Positions 63,876 to 64,000 of a stretch of DNA of 64,000 bases are shown in pieces. How positions within the stretch are numbered: position 1 is the first letter of the stretch; every line of letters begins with the position of its first letter. Source of the DNA: an uncultured bacterium. GTDB lineage: Bacteria > Cyanobacteriota > Vampirovibrionia > Gastranaerophilales > Gastranaerophilaceae. Made by a program: the position numbers and the translations under genes. The notes under the pieces are model-generated. The model worked only from the letters and a program-made list of their open reading frames with translations, was not told the DNA's origin and searched no databases. The stretch spans positions 1-64,000 of the forward strand of contig CASDVM010000043.1 of assembly GCA_949284415.1 (NCBI GenBank), given 5' to 3'.

Positions 63876-64000
63876 CATTTTAATAACTCCGGCTGCGATA
63901 AATGTAAGCATCATAAAAAATACTGCAGTAAGCTTGTAAAAAGAAGTATTTGTAATTTCATCGGCATTATCATGTTTAAACTGGCATATTGTCGTTTTAG
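63864..64000 (-). CDS. C-terminal end of an unknown protein (partial)
   Basis: An open minus-strand frame enters from the right edge and ends at TAG 63864-63866. It reads ...CQFKHDNADEITNTSFYK and then a hydrophobic helix LTAVFFMMLTFIAAGVIKML, so it is probably the membrane anchor at the end of a protein coded further right. Confidence 0.5.
   Translation of the reverse strand, partial: KTTICQFKHDNADEITNTSFYKLTAVFFMMLTFIAAGVIKMLYF

Overview
This AT-rich, gene-dense window looks chromosomal and most likely comes from a gut Gastranaerophilales / Melainabacteria (Vampirovibrionia) organism, a non-photosynthetic sister group of Cyanobacteria. The placement is inferred from content. The ATP synthase genes run a-c-b'-b-delta-alpha-gamma, with both b and b' and no beta/epsilon, as in cyanobacteria. 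There is also LL-diaminopimelate aminotransferase, a three-domain NifU, split glycogen genes (glgA, glgC), and several prepilins sharing an FTLAEVLITLGIIGVVAA core. No photosystem, rRNA, CRISPR or phage genes are visible.

Layout. 1-5 kb: a cut-off tract-bearing leader ORF, glmS, tatD, gatD-gtrA and a possible calpain-like protease. 5-13.6 kb: proS, a TPR protein, a secreted barrel-like protein, a CHASE2-GGDEF cyclase, rpmE, thyX and an antiporter. 13.6-20 kb: an HTH remnant, two tRNA-Arg genes, a YkgJ-like protein, an LCP ligase, mgtE, a formyltransferase, smpB and an oligopeptide ABC ATPase. 20-26.4 kb: two prepilin loci with G tracts, a secreted repeat protein, nifS-nifU and an LD-carboxypeptidase. 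26.4-38.3 kb: dnaX, a Memo-AMMECR1 fusion, ribD, a metallo-hydrolase, a gshB-like gene, tsaD, obgE, yjbQ, ruvB and dapL. 38.4-49.3 kb: a giant zinc-ribbon/STAND-like/TPR protein overlapping glgA, an EamA transporter, a third tract-linked prepilin, typA, rsmE and cca. 49.6-53.3 kb: two tandem paralogous membrane proteins of unknown function. 53.6-58.8 kb: the atp operon. 58.8-64 kb: birA, a PurN-like protein, an XRE repressor divergent from another prepilin with a TACGTA operator array, glgC, and two overlapping unknown membrane proteins.

The most unusual signal is a set of four loci built alike: a sigma70-type promoter, a strong Shine-Dalgarno, an ATG, eight or nine codons, then a run of 10 to 12 G (or C) bases. 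Two run into FTLAEV prepilin frames that would be joined to the upstream ATG by a one-base change in tract length. A third is cut by the window edge and shares its promoter with one of those two. The fourth sits just upstream of a prepilin that has its own start. This looks like slippage-controlled (phase-variable) or frameshift-controlled expression of a lineage-expanded pilin family. The fifth prepilin has no tract but faces its own XRE regulator.

Intergenic DNA is rich in short palindromic REP-like repeats (TGTCATnCnGAACTTGTTTCnGnATCT type). Some have invaded the long leaders of two prepilin genes while the reading frame stays open. Several genes have a -10 box only six to nine bases before the start codon, suggesting leaderless transcripts.
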